A DNA stretch of 64,000 nucleotides from Callaeas wilsoni (Eukaryota; Chordata; Aves; Passeriformes; Callaeidae), in NCBI GenBank assembly GCA_013398955.1, contig VWPU01004884.1, forward strand, positions 94,380-158,379, written 5' to 3'. The translations under genes were made by a program, and so were the position numbers. This document shows positions 27,301 to 42,300 of this stretch, piece after piece. The notes below the pieces were generated by a model. It saw only the letters and a list, made by a program, of their open reading frames with translations, ran no database searches and was not told the origin of the DNA. Every line of letters begins with the position of its first letter. The first letter of the stretch is position 1.

Positions 27301-30300
27301 AATATTCTGAAAATAAGTTTCTTCAGCTAATTTGAAGACAGATATTCAGAAACGGAGGCTATAGCATTTACTAGAAGCATGCCATTCAGCACCAAAGACA
27401 GACTTTCACAATACACTTGTGTATCTTTGTTCCAATTTAAAAAAATTGAAAGTTTGCTCTGAAACTTCAGAGGAAGAAAATTCCTATTTGAAGTGTACCC
27501 TTCTATAAAAAAATTCCAAAAGAAAATTAAAAAAAAGTAGAATCTGTTTACTATCCTGAATTAGAAATCACTCGCACAGATGTGGCCTCCTGCTCTCTGG
27601 ACATTTTCCATGGGCCTCTGTCACCGTATGCCCAGAGAGCAGACCCCTCTTTCCTCTTAATTTGATGAATTTATTCCTCAGTTAGGTCTAAGGCTGATTT
27701 AAAATAACAGCATCTAATACAACATGCAGACTACAGTTTAACCCAAACTGTATCTTTTCACTCACCTTGAGAAGAAGCTGGTATTTAGTTATTCTTTGAA
27801 TGGGTTTAATCAGAAAGTCACTGATGGTCAGCCGTTGGCTTATTTCCTGCTGAACCTCCTAAAAAAATGAGGATTAAAAACAATTGCAAACAATCACAGA
27901 GTAAGACAGACAGCATGATAAAACGTCTCAGCAGAGACTTATTTCCACAGAATGTTGGTCTGTTCTTAATCTTTTGTTTGCAAGAGGGAATTTCTGAGGA
28001 TTTAAAAATCTGGCATATCCTATTTAGGCAAGGCCTGAGAAGAAGTTGTGAGCGGGCTGGAAGGCGTTGGAAAGCACAGGATCCCTCCCCCTGCGAGCTG
28101 ACCCAGCAGCCCTGCCGGGTCTCGGGGTCACTCTTCCCACTGCAGTGGGGATTAGCTCACAAGTGAGTCCTGCAGAACAAGCCTCCTGCCCTGGGGTGAG
28201 AGGAAACATCTTTCCCTTCTTAAACAAGCTGCTTTCACACTACTATCAAAATGTGTCTAGTCCCAAAGACTTCTTGAAACAGAGGAAGTTGCTGGGGATT
28301 TATGAGAGGCACCACCCAGCTCCAACAGCTTTTACCTCCCCTGTTGTTTGTAAACTACCGATTTAAAAGTCTTATTTACTTGGGACAGAACTAAGTGCAT
28401 TTCTGGTACTCTGAGGGCCACACACAGTTAGTACTGAATTAAATTTTTATTAGAAATTCACAATATGAGAATGTGAAAGCAATTAAACAGTAACACTTTC
28501 TCCGTACGGCAGAGACCTCAGCAGCACATGCAGTATCAAAATCTTCAGTAGTTTGTTTTAGGCAAACCCCACAGGTCACAGAACAGTGTCCTTGACCTGG
28601 ACTCACAGCTGTAATCAGCAGTAATGTATAATGAGCCGTGCTTACCTCAAAGTACGTTTCATACTCAGCTACTATATACTCAGAGCGTGGCTTGTTTTGG
28701 CAATACACCACATACATGTGCAATCGCCGCTCCTGTGAAGGCAAGAGGCACAGCAGCCACGTGACACATTGGCCACCCTTCTGCTATTGAAAGGTGGCAG
28801 AAAGTTGCTATGATACTCTGCTTGGTCTTCCTTATTTTTGGTTTAATCAAAGATTTAGTTTGCTAAGGCAGGAAAGAAAATCTGTAACCGGTTCTGTTCT
28901 CCACATCTGCACTTAGGCAGGGGGAGCTTTCTGGGTTGTGGTCAGTGAGAGATGTTATACCCACACTGACAGGTCTGGAATTTCCTCTAGAGTTATACTC
29001 CGGCTAGCATCACATGAATATGTAAATTGTAGCAGTTGGCAAGTACCTGCCATAACTGTGTTTTCTCTCTGGCCACATCAATTTTGCCCCCCAACTAATT
29101 TGTCTGCAAGAAGACAATGATTAATGCTTTAGAGCAACCCAGCTGCCCACTGAAAAAGCATAACTACAGGGATACCTTATATTTAAATTCAGTTTAGACG
29201 TGTAAAAGTATTGAGTTGACACAAACAGGTGTTTTTGAAAAGGAGCCTACACACCCTAAAAGACAATTGTACTAGATATAGCAAACAAAATTAAACTTAC
29301 ATGCTTAATAAAAAGCTGTGCTAAACGTTCAGGTTCTTGAAGACATTTTTCCAGTTCGGCCAGGAAAAAGCTGAAAGAAAGGATAGGAAACTTCAGGATA
29401 CTTCTTTAGGTCATCCTAGCAGCAAACTAGTCATCCTTCACATACAGAAGTGGCATTTTAGCTCCAGTATTCAATAATAAATGAAAAGGTAAGCTTGGCT
29501 TCAGCCCTTAGTGGTGGGATTTCTAAATCATTAGATGAGAGCTGTGAAATGTGGAGGTCTTGTCTTGCAAACTGTCTGCTCTTCTTTACTGTGAGAGTGG
29601 TTTCAATTTTCAAAAAGTGCTGATCACTATCTAATTGCAAGAGCTGCTTTCCTTCACTGAGAACTCCCACAGTAAAACCTTTCCATATACCAAAATGCTT
29701 GTGAAAACACAACTCATGAAAACTCCAGCTTTACCAGGAGTTCTCAGTTGCATGAGCAGATTTGCAGCACTGGTCAATGTGAACGAGATTGCTGCATGTT
29801 TCCACCTGAATAAACAAATCAACATGTGTTGCCGGTGGAGTTACGGTATGTTCTGTTTGTTACTGTTTTTAATTTCATAATAAATTGTAATACATAATTC
29901 ATAATAGTCACAGTAATTCATGAACACCATCTCCATCTTGACTTGCAGCTTCAGGGAGGTCACTCATTTTAGCTCAAATGCCCTTATCAAGAATATACTG
30001 GGATGCCTAAAAGTGAGGTGAAAACTTCACAAACACTGCTAGTTTTTTCTATCTGGTAGGCAAATCCAGATGATCACCCTGTCCATGATCTTCCTCTTTT
30101 TCATTCCAGGATTTCAGTCTCAAATGCCTCCACAGATTTCCTACAGTAGCCAGATTTTGTGAGAGGACATGCTTGCAATGATCTGGTCCCAAGAAATCCC
30201 AGAACCTCAAGAAATAATGCAAATTGGACAGATGTCCCAATTAAAAATCTCCATTGCTACCATTAGATACAGCTGCTTCCATAACCCAATCCTCTATAAA

Positions 30301-33300
30301 TGCTACATTCATCTGCATTTAAATAGACTTCTTGACCTAGATATACAGAACTAAAAATAGGGAATCTTTCCATTTGTGTTACAGAAAACTCCCATCCTCA
30401 CACTTAATCAAGGAATGGCACTGGTAAAAATACTCCATTTACTGGTATTGACTTAATATAAGGTAAAGCCTTCTCTGACATTTTTTAGTTTGTGCTCACA
30501 AGGTCATCTGTCAGAACATAAGGACAGGCCCAGGCCATGAGATAAGCACCTGTGGGACACATGACAGCAAGGATACTGTGCTTCTTGGGTGAGGGAAATG
30601 TGCAGAGCTGAAGGAAGATCCAGTCCAATGCCCACTGCTCAAGTCTGCACATGCATGCTCAAATTTTAGTTAGTTGGTGTTTCAGAATATTTCTGAGTGG
30701 CAGAGTTGAAATCACAGAATGGTCTAGGTTGGCAAAGACCTTTAAGTTCATCCAGTCCAACCTATGACCTAACCTAACACCTTCTCATCAGCTAAACCAC
30801 GGCAGTAAGAAGCACGGCCAGTCTTATTTAGACACGTCCAGGGACGGTGACTCCACCACCTCCCTGGGCAGAGGATTCCAGCCTGCAATCACTCTTTCAG
30901 GGAAGAATTTCTTTCTAACATCTAACCTAAACTTCCCTCGGTGCAGCTTAAGACTGTGGCCTCTCGTTCTGTCAGTTGTTGCCTGAGAGAAGAGCCCGAC
31001 CCCCATCCGATTACAGCCACCTTTCAGGGAGTTGCAGAGAGTGACAAGGTCACCCCTGAGTCTCCTTTTCTCCAGGCTGAACAACCCCAGCTCCCTCAGC
31101 TGTTTTTCACAGGGCTTGTGTTCCAAGCCCTTCACCAGCCTCGTTGCCCTCCTCTGGACGCATTCAAGAATCTCAATGTCCTTCCCAAACTGAGGGGCCC
31201 AGAACTGGACGCAGCACTCGAGGTGCAGCCTCACCAGTGCCGAGTACAGGGGAAGAATGACTTCCCTGGTCCTGCTGGCCACACTATTCCTGATCCAAGC
31301 CAGGATGTTGGCATATATGGTGACCATACTGTCCATAAGCAAGACATTGTTCACAAAGTTACGTGGGAAATGGCCCAGGGTTTGTGTTTCCAGCAGCTTT
31401 TCAATATCTACTTGTATGAGTAAGATTTTCAAGGAATGGAGCTCCTAACTCAGAGCCAAAAGCATCAACTAGGCCAAAGCATGCCAGGGCTTTCAGGTGA
31501 GAAGGATCTTGAAGCAATTTGCATTTTATCACCCTCCTAGCCAAATATCACTGGTATGGTCAGCCTTCGTGATCCAATCAGCTGCACGTGAAGATGTTGC
31601 TGAGAATGACAACACATGGGAAGGAAACCATGACTTTCCAGCACTGCTACTGCCCATCAGTAGGCTGCATTGAGGCTACAGCTGTGACCCAAGAAACTCA
31701 ATTATGGCAGCCCCAGTAGCTTTTCTGAAGACCCACTGAATACCCCACAAGCAGCAACTCTCTGAGAGTGATGCTGAGAATGCTTATGAGCAGTAGCTCA
31801 GGAGCTGTGGATGGACCACAGTGGTACCTCCCAAGGACGCCTCTTGTTGGGGCTCCCCAGCAAGAGTGGCAGAGCCATCAGCAGCAGAACTGACACAGGG
31901 CAGCCTCCTGTGTGCAGCATCCTGTCACACTGACCAGCACAGCTGGCACGGTGCTTGAGCCAGCATAAGGCTGTACCTGTGATCACAGACAGCATGACAA
32001 ACACCCTCCCATGAAGCCAGGCAGTGCCAAGCTATCACATGCCAAAGTTCTTTCTTCACTGGGAAAAAATGATTTCAGGTAAGCACGATGCCTTCCATCA
32101 TGCAGTTGTGCTGGTTCTGGCTGGGTAAATGAAGCCCTGTATCAGGATTTAAGGTATTGAGAAACTGTGGCTAAAAGCACATGAAACAGAACATCTTCTC
32201 CGGATTCAAGGTAGCCAGGATTTGTGATGTTATTAAGCAGCACTTACAAATCAACAGAGACAATCTAAAGAGAGGCAACGTCCTTTGGAAGTTCAGCCCT
32301 GAATGACCTGATGATATTCAATTAAAAGCAGCTTAGACATACAGACACCATATAGCCCAATCTTCTATGGACAAGAGGTTATAAAGGTGTTTAAAGAGGA
32401 ACTAAACCAAAAACTTACTCTTTGTGCCAGTCATAGATCTGGTGAATATTGCCAAATACAATCTTGTCTTTCCCTTTCATGTCTTCAGAAACTCCTTTTT
32501 CTTCCATCCTCTTCATGAAGCCCTTTAGGATTAAGGATCAGTGATTCAGCAAAGGGCTCCTTTGAAGGGGGAGCACAATTACACTCTTTTCTTTTTTAAA
32601 GAAGCAAAAGTTTAATGCCAGAATCTTTTACATTGAAAATGCTTAAAATATCTTTCATACAATTTCAAACCAGAAACCTAAGTAGATACTTTAAATTACC
32701 CAGTTCGCTTAAAATAAAACTAAAGGATTTGTTTAGAGTATCTGCAATACTTACACAAACCATTATTAAATGCAATTGAAGTGACAAGTACAATTGTAAG
32801 ATAAAAGTTAAACAAAGTAGTTTGTCAAGCTCTTGGCTTCTCTGGTGAGAGGAAGAAATCAGACTCTGTATAGAGTTCTTCCATTCATCACCATGAGTAT
32901 CTTGTGGGAGCACAAAGCCAAGCAGTAAGTTTAGTCACAAGAACAGGATTTCTCACGCCTCCTGAGAGTTTCTTTGTAAGCCTTTGGAGCACGATAGCCC
33001 TGTCAGGTTTGCCAGTGGTGCATGATGCAAACAGAACATAACACAAAGGTTTTCAAGTTTGGAAGCTGTTGAAAATCACTGTTAGACAGACTGATAATTC
33101 TCCCTGGACTAGTGAATGCCACTAGTGAATCATATGTCTCCAGTTCTGAGTCCTCGCTGGGAAAAAAACTGAACCTTGCACTGAGTTAGATGTGACAGGT
33201 GATCCCTAGGGATCAGCCAAATCTTTACAAGTTGAAGGTTAAAAAAAAAACTGCTAAAAAATGTTATGTTAAAAAAAAAAAACCCAAGCTCTCTTTTATC

Positions 33301-36300
33301 TCAGGCTTTTTTGCAAAACAATAATCCACAGGCCACACATGGATGTCAACACAATTCCAGGCCCAGCTTCTGGGAAGGTACTCAGGCACAGGACATAAAT
33401 CCAGCTGCAAATTCAAGTAAAGTATGTGTTACCATTACCCAATATGATGGGAAGAAAAGCATGAAATACGTGGTACGATCGTAAGTTAATTCTCCACCAA
33501 TGCCTCCAAAGCTGCATTACAGCAAGAAGAGTTTGTCACAAGTAGGGTAGCCAAGAAAAACCTTTGTACACTGGAATTGAACCTAAAATACAACATTTGC
33601 TAGATGGAAACAAAAATAGTTTCCAAAGGCATTTCTTCTTGTTTCTGTCAACATGAGAAGGGGACCATGGAAGCAGACTGCAAAATAAAGCAATTTGTTT
33701 CTCATGCTGTATTTTTTGTTGTTGTCACTTGTCAGCATGGTGCTTTTTAGTGGGAAAACATTTTGCATAGCAGGGTTTGCTTCAGCTCACCTCCACAACA
33801 GTTCCCAAGTCTTTGACGTAGTCCTTTTCAGTCTGCACCAACTCATTTAAGACAAACCTAAATTAAAACAGAACACACAGGTATTTGACCATATTCCTTG
33901 ATGTTACCATTTGCTCCTTTACCCCTTATGACCTCACGACAAAACCCTGTCATCATCCAGATCACATAACACAATTCACCCTTCACTCAGAGCTCAGTGG
34001 AATATAAAAGACAAAAACGTCACATTTCAGGTCAGAGTAGTTTCAAATCTCTAACCATTCTTTCCTGCTATCCCTCTTCCCCCTGCTCCCCCTAATCCCA
34101 GGATGGTGCAAGAGCAGCAGCACAAAGAGCTGCCTGTACCTTGAACTACCCACCCCGATCTTCTCTCCCTGTCTCCTATGCAGCCCCCCCAAGCATGATG
34201 GAGACATGTCTTGACCCATTTTGCAGTAAGCAGGAGTGGATTTCTTGCCCCACTCCATCTGGCTTAGCCCAAGATTCATGAATTAAGTTTCAATTGGAAG
34301 TTCCAAACACCTGGAAAACAAATCCCCTCTCCCGTCATAACTAAGAGGTTAAACTTTCGGAGCAGGTAATCTATGTGTAGGTGTCTAATGTTTTAACTCT
34401 GATTTCAGAGCTAATAACCCCAGCTAGGGGAGTCATCTAATGAAGGCCTGATGCATGCAAACAACAGCAAGCTAAAAAAAGCCCCTCCTTTGTACCTTTG
34501 TAAGTCAAACTGACTAATCACATAATGTTCTTTTGAGGACAATTTCAAAAAGTTACAGCTTGCTGCAGACAGTTTGTCTCTCAATTATGCCAATACATAG
34601 ATTTGGCACATGACAAATAAACTCCATCTGTCCTCAAGTTTGCTATGGCAGTAACAAGGCTAACAAGATAGAGGAGTGCTTTCATGTCTGATAATGCTCT
34701 GTCCACATCAATCACCAGACTGACCCACTTGAAGAGATAGGGCTGAGGGCAAACAGAAAAAGCCTGGTTTAAAATACCTGGAGGGAAAAAAACCAACCAG
34801 CCCGGCATTGCAAGGAGAGACTTAGTTATGAGAGGCTACTGAGAAAATAAATCCTGCTCCTGGTGCATTTGCAACATGTCCCTTGCTCAGACAAAGCGGA
34901 GGCAATACTTTGGATATGTGGCAGAAAAAAGTCAAACAGCTTCTTGTTGGTTGGAGCGGAATCCAGCCCCCTTGGCAGCAGGCAGGGCTGGCAGCAGCCG
35001 CAGCAGACGCTTGTGCTCTCCGGAGCGCTCTGCCAAGCTGTGCCCGGGCAGCAAACACGTGTGGGGCAAAAGGCGAGAGGCTGCGCTGTCCCAGCAGCGT
35101 GGCCTGAGCAGGTGAGTGCTGCACAGCCCCCCGGGCTGCCTGACCCACCGTGCCCTTGGGACACGCCCCACAGTGCCCTGTGCCCCGACAGGAAGGTTGG
35201 GAGGGACCTTCCAGCAGCACCACCTCTGTTTGCACTGCTCCCCACAAGCACAGAGAGCCGCTGAGGGGATGGGAGAACCTCTCTCCCCTACAAGGTTACT
35301 GTGGGAATTCACCTGGCCAAGTTCTGCTCTGAAAACGAAGCAGCAGGTACTTGTAGTACATACCATTGCAGGACATGCAGGCAGATGTGTGTTTATTAAA
35401 AATCAGTGCAGCAACCAGGTTTCCGGCAAACAGACAAAACCTGCCAATTCACACCTCTACAAGGATTCAGGGTCTGCACCTCCACTACTTACCTTAAATT
35501 CAGCACCAGAGTTCCCTCTGCTCCTCCCTTCCTACCAAGCAGGAAAATCAACCTTGACCATCTCTACTCATTCTCTGAAGCCTACCTGATGCAGCACCTT
35601 AGAGGTGCTCCCAAATTTAAGGTTTCTAAGATGCATGTAGGCAAAAATTCAAGTTCATTCATCTCCTGCTCTGATAACAAGGAACAATGGCAGGGAGCTG
35701 ATTGCAAAGTGCCCTGGTCACTAGCACGTATTGACTACACGGCTGTATTTAAACTGGCGTGAACAGGAGCAAGGTTAGAGCCTCCTCACTTCTGACAAAG
35801 TCTGAATATCTGGATATCTTGGAAACTCTGTATTAGACCTATGTATTAGAACAATGACACTCAGTAAGACTATTGTCCTACTGCTCACAGAAATGCAGCA
35901 ATCAAGCCTGATGGACTAAGGAGTTTCCTCACACCAGTGCTGACTGCTGGCATGAATGTGCTGCCAGGAACACAGGACATTGCTGCCCATGCCTGTGCAA
36001 GGGTTCAGCTGCTGTTTTGTGGGGATTGGAGGGTCACAGCTCGAGCTGGGAGATCAGCTGCCTCACATGACTATGGAATTAAATCCAGCAAGCTGCAGAG
36101 ACACAGAACACAGACATAAAGGAGCTGGGGGGGAGACAGATGTCTTGTGCTGAAAGCCACTAGCAGGTGCTCCTAAACATCCTAGTGTTTAGGAATTCTG
36201 GCAGCTACTAATTGCACGTAATAGGCTGCCAGTTCCCTGCCAGAAGCGGTCCTGTAGCTGTGCTTACAGTGGCAGAGGTCTCTGCACTAAAACTGCAGCC

Positions 36301-39300
36301 TGCAGTTAGCTGCCAGTCACCTAATTAATGAATTGCTACCAGAGGAACTCCAGACCCTGCAATACTGAGGCGCTTTTAGGAGACAGTCATTGGCAGAGAT
36401 GTTCCCTGTGGGAAGGCTGACAGCTGCCTTGTAGAAAACTTCTCCCATTCCAAAACACATCCAGGAGTGTCATGTCCTTGTCTGCTGCTGGGAGTTGCTC
36501 CAGTCCCTCACTGTATCCCTTCTCTGGCTTCCTACAACAAACTGCCAGAGCAAATGATGGCTTTCACAGATCTGTGACACTGCTCCTACTTCATCTTCTA
36601 CTCTTAACCTCCTCCTTGTTCTCTCCTGACTTGGCATCTTTCCCAAATGGGGTGCTCTTCTTCTACCTCTCACCTTACCACACTCTCATGAGAGCTGTAT
36701 GGAATGTTACTTTTCCCCTCAATCTACCATTTGATTAGATCATTGCAGTTACTGTTAGTTTAAGAGGTGATACAAAGAAAACAGCTACCTCAGCTTTCTT
36801 TCATATAATTCTTGATTCTGTTGCTGCAATTCTCTGTGTTCTTCAGTTGAACACGCATTTAAGAAATGCTTTAATCCTTATAGGCTTTGAAGGAATAAGC
36901 ATTATTTTTGTTAAATTTAAGGGTGTGTGCAGCTAATTTTAAAAAACTACTTCCATGAGCTGTCACCACTTCTTTTTTCTTCCATTACCATGAACATGAG
37001 GGTTTCCCAAATGGAACTTTCTCTTCACTGGCATGTTTCCACCACAGACGCATCTGAATCCTGTCCTTTCCTTTGCTAATAATGAAGGCAAAAAAATATC
37101 TCTATCAAAAATTCCTAGAGAGATTCTCTGTTCTTTTTCTCAAAGGTAGCTAATAAGGTCAACCACATATCCCCTCTCTGAGAGCTGATTTTGCCTCTGG
37201 CAATGCAGTAATTACCAATGCAAACATCTCACTAATACCTGTTGAGCTCTTCAGAGGCTTTTACAGCAATAGATACTTGCTATCTGGTGTAGAAGCTGTA
37301 CATTTTAGAGTGATGATGAACTTCCTGTGCATGGAAGTGCTTTTATAAAGTGTTTTTACATGTTAAGAAAAACCAGAAGCAAGCAGAACATGGTTTTACT
37401 CTAAGTTCCATGCTCATTCATTGACTACAAAGTATTCCTGAGCACTGCTGTGTGTCCTCCTTGGGTACATATTTTGGAAAGAACCAGTAATACAACTTAC
37501 ATCCTGCCTCTCATTGCTTTGGCTTTTTGTTCCTCTTCAAGGTTTCGTGGAGGAGTTGAAGGCGTCATTCCTTCATTTAAGCAGCCAGTGGCATCTTTTA
37601 AGCCTCCTCGGTAAGATCCTCCTTCAAGGGTCTAAAAAAACCCCAAAGAACAATAGAATAAACATTTTCCTTGAACTCCAGCATCAGTATTCAAGTCAGT
37701 TCTGCAACCAACAGTACAGAGTATTCAGAAATACTCTCCCACAGGACTTCGTGAAACACAACCAAACCAGTTTTAGGTTGATGTAGGACCCCACAAAAAA
37801 AGCCTTAAAGCAGAGTTGTCATCCTCTTGTTAGAAGATGGAAAAAGATATCCCATCGAATCTGAGAAAAGAAAACTCTTCCAAATTATTTCAAATCAACC
37901 TGGAAATATCCTTATGTTTCAATCAGGACCATTGTTAGGCTACACGTGGTTAAAAGTTCCTCTGCCAAATTCTGAATGGGGGATTCTTGTAGTAAAATAA
38001 AACACAAAAAGAAATAGATGGATATATAGTAACATTCCACAAAAACTAAAGATTGCCCCAAATCCCTTGAAAGTAGTTGTAATAGTCTAATAGACTGCAT
38101 GTAGGGGAGAGAAAATATCATCAAAAAAATATGTCTAACTGGATTAATGAAATACTTTTCAGTTTGTTAGTCCCTCAATGGAATAAAACTATTTTAAGTG
38201 AGTTTTCTGGGAATAGCCTTCTTGGTTTCCCATGCCACAAAGAGCTCCTTTACTCAGGCCTTATCAAGCACCCTATGAATGCTGACTCTCATCATGTACC
38301 AACATCTCAAACTGAGAAAATACCAAAACCTTCTGAAATGATTCACTAGACAAAGATGCTTGATCAGAGGTGCAGTAATTTCATGATCACTGTGGGGATT
38401 TAAAAATTTCTTTTTACTCTCTTCATCATTCCAGTAGATGTAAGGAAACGAACCTTTGTAGGCTCATCATATCCCTGCTTGTTACTTATGTTAAATTTGT
38501 TCAGAGAAAGCATTTAGCTAATTTTAGAGGTCCTGGGACATGTAGAAAAAGCTTTGGCTTTGATATTAACATTTTTGAACTGCCCAGGGAAAACTTAAAA
38601 GAAGCCAAGATATGAAACAGGATTTACTCCTTGTCCAGCAGACATGGGATCAGACAGTGAGAGCACACGATATGAAATTTTTGAACAAATTAATCCCAGA
38701 GCATTTTTATTGCTTATTCCACTCCCTGCAAGAAAGAGTTGATAAGGCAGATTAAAAGTGACACAAGAATCTTTGTAAAATTAAAGCGCAGCTGTGGTAC
38801 TTCAAGCAGCTCTACTCTTTAGAGGGTTTTTTCATTGAAACCAGAACACCAAACAAATTCACGCTGGGTAGTAAAACTCCTGTGCCTCAGAACAAGCTTT
38901 AAAACCAAATAAACAAAACATCCCACTACGTAAAATATTTGAATATTAACAAGACCCCAGAAATTGTACAGTACAGTAGCTCATGCTCTGCAAAGCCCAC
39001 TCCAGAAGTGACTTTTGACTATGCAGCACAGAGCCTATGTGAGATGTAGGCTTCATCTCACAGGGGAGCAAAATATTGGACACTACTGAGAAGCAGAGCA
39101 CACAGGGTTAATAAAAGCAGAGCAGATGAAGGTAGAAAGCAGGGAAACCAGAACAAGAGGTAGCCTTTAAAGCCCTTCCTTGGAGTCACATTGGGCCTGT
39201 TGTGTACACAGTTTTCACAACACTAAACTTACCAGCTTAGTTTTGACCAACTTTTCTATTGCACTGACAAGGTCCGCAGCAGTTGGGACATCGGAGGAGC

Positions 39301-42300
39301 TCTGTCGAGCAGCTAGCAAAGAAGAGGACTGCAAGACACCAGGTGGCAAAGGAAAAGCAAGTTAGCAGGATGAGAAGGGAGTAGGAAACCAAGCGGTCAG
39401 TGAAGAAGCTTCCGAGACAGGTGAAGGAACGCAGAAGGGGAGCTGGAAGGTGAGAGGGACACATGCAGGTCAGGGGAGCGAGTGCTGCCGTGTCAGACAA
39501 GCATGGAATTGCCATCCACTTCTGGCTGCACATCTCCCTGCATTAGTTCCCAGCCTGGAACCAGTGAACAGCATCAAAGAACTGAAGTTCATTTACAAAC
39601 AGGTTACAACACTCTCAAAGTTGGCTCCTCCTTCTAAGGCCATCTACGGTCTTACAGGCTCCAGAAAATTGATTTTCTTACTGCAGATGTTAGGAATTAC
39701 CCCTTCCCCCATACATGCATATTTAATAAATGCAGTTAAGCACAAGGTACACATGGAGTTACAGGCAATAGGGGAGGGAGGCAGGGGGGAACAAATCACC
39801 CCCATCCATTCCCCACAGATTAATAGCAACTCCAAATGAAGTTGGATGACACCTCCCACTCATGCAACTTCAGTCATCTAAAACGTGTAACTCTTCTGTC
39901 CCCTCTCTGCAGCCACTGGAGACAAAACACCCCTACACATCTCATCTCTCCTGGGTACCTGGCACAGAAGGGCAGAAAAACTCTGGTTGAGGTTTTTGCT
40001 CTACAAGGGCATATCACCCCTTGCTTGCTGCCCTAAGAAACCTCAGTCTGAACACCTAAATCCACTTGATAGCTGTGGGAATTGGGATTTATCAGCTCAC
40101 ATGCATATACCTTTCTTCTGAAGGCAATACAAGCACTGACTAAAACTACAAGCCCTTGGACAACCTCCTTTTGTTGTCAGGCTGACACAGACTAAAGCAT
40201 GGCTAAATTTTTATTAATTATGAAAAAGTTTATTCATCTCTCAGCTGCTTAATGAAAGTCTTGTGGGGGGCAGCTTTTTCAGTGAAGTCACTGTGCAGGT
40301 GCCAATGAACACGCATCTGAGATTACACAGTGCAGGAGAAGGAGATGAGGAAATGTGAGGGCAGGAATTAGGCAGCTGGCCACCTCTTTCAGCAGCCCTT
40401 TGGGGAGATTGCTCCTGTTGAGTGACACAACCCCAGGAGAAGAAAAAAAAAGGCAAAGGAGATTAATCCTAACCAGAAGCCTTGTGACAGAACAGAAACA
40501 TGAACACGCTGCTACTCATCAACTTGTCTTTCACAAATAAAACATCTAATCAACAGTTCTAATTACAACAACAACAAAAACTACAGGTAATCAGGCTGGT
40601 AATTGAGGAATTAGGCTGGTAATGCAGGAATCTCATACTAATGTAAAAGCTCAGCCTGCCTGTTTCACCTGCAATGCAGACAGACGTGTCTAGGAAAAAA
40701 AAAGACTGAAAATGAGGACTTTGAAGAGCTACTGGACAAATACATAGACAATAACTGCCAAACATAACCATTCTAGCAGGAGGAGTCAAATTTTTGGAGG
40801 CACTAAGCAGCTGTTGCTCTCATTTATTTTAACTGAAATTGCTCAATATTTCTGAAAAGTAAATAACTGCAGGATTCTGAAAGAAGCATGAAAACATTTG
40901 CTGCCTACAAGAATTCCAGGGTTAAATAAAACTTCTGTGATCGACAAGAGTCTGGTTTGAGTGGAGAAAATAGAAATATGGTATTTCTATTCCTCAGGAA
41001 GCAAATAATGAATTTCTAATATGAAAAGATCCTGCAATTTGTCTTTGTGAGAGCCTCCAGGAGCAGTGACACATGATTACTGCTGCCTGGCAGATGGACT
41101 CAGGGAAAAGTGTCACCTCTCATACCTGCAGACATCTCCTACCTACCACAGCCACTGCCCCACACTGCTGCTGCTGGTGCAGCCTAAGCCCGTGCCTGTA
41201 AGCACAGAGGGAGGACATGAGCAGGACACTGTGCCCAAACTAACACCACTAAAGAGCTTTCAGCTCCAGCTTGGCTCAAACATTGCTAATATGGTGCTCC
41301 TGTGCCAGGAAATTCAGGACCCTATGGGCTTTAGCTTTTTACCCCCCTGACGAAAGGTTGAGTAGGGCAAGAAAAACAAGAGGAAAAAAAGGGTTTCTGA
41401 TGCATCTTGCTCTATTTAATCTTCTGTTTTAGGAGTGGTTGAAGAAATAGGATGCCAAAACACTCCGGAAAGCTCGGACATCCAAAGCAGAAAACAGCTT
41501 AGTTCCACAACATTTATGCTGTCAGAAATGTATTTAAGAAATACTGAAATCACATGGCATGTTGGACACCAAAAACAGTGACCCGAGCTGCAGTTTTGTT
41601 TTACTTTTAAAAAAACCCTAAAATAAAACCATCTCCCCAAAATCAAGAAGCAAACTAAGCCCCAAACATTTAGCTAAACACCATGGGGAACAAGCCAGGA
41701 GCAATTGCTATTGTGCTGGGCATGGATCCACCAGGGCTCTGCTCTGCCGACCTTTTGCCTCTGCCCCTCGCCAGACAGCCAGCAGCACGCAGAGCACTCC
41801 GAGGGCAGGAGTCCACAGCTCCAGCTGCTTCCTTCTGCTCCTGCTGCCACCACAATGTCATAACATTTCCTGACAGATTAGCAGCAAGCCCCCAAATCCT
41901 TTACTCCATCACTCGGCTTCTTGAGTACCAGAAATATTTACATCCTCCTCTCTCTGTATTTCCAAACTTCTGCCTGAACCTTCCCCAAGAACATTCTGGG
42001 TTGTTTTGGTTTTTCTTTCCTGACAATTTATTAATCTCCCCTATTCTCGCCTCTTTGCCTGCAGCAATTACAATCAGAGGACAGTGATACAGAAGTGGCA
42101 GTGCTAAAAACAGATGCCAGCAGGAAAGCAGGAAACTGCAAAACAGGAGGATGGTTTTCTACAAAGGAGATGACAGCACCAGGAAAGGGTGGGGGACATG
42201 TGCAGACAGGACTGGCTGTGAATGCAAACCACTGTCCCAGCCATATTCACAGGTTCTCACTCCAAGTCCAACACAGGACTCTGCAAGCCACAGGGCCAAA

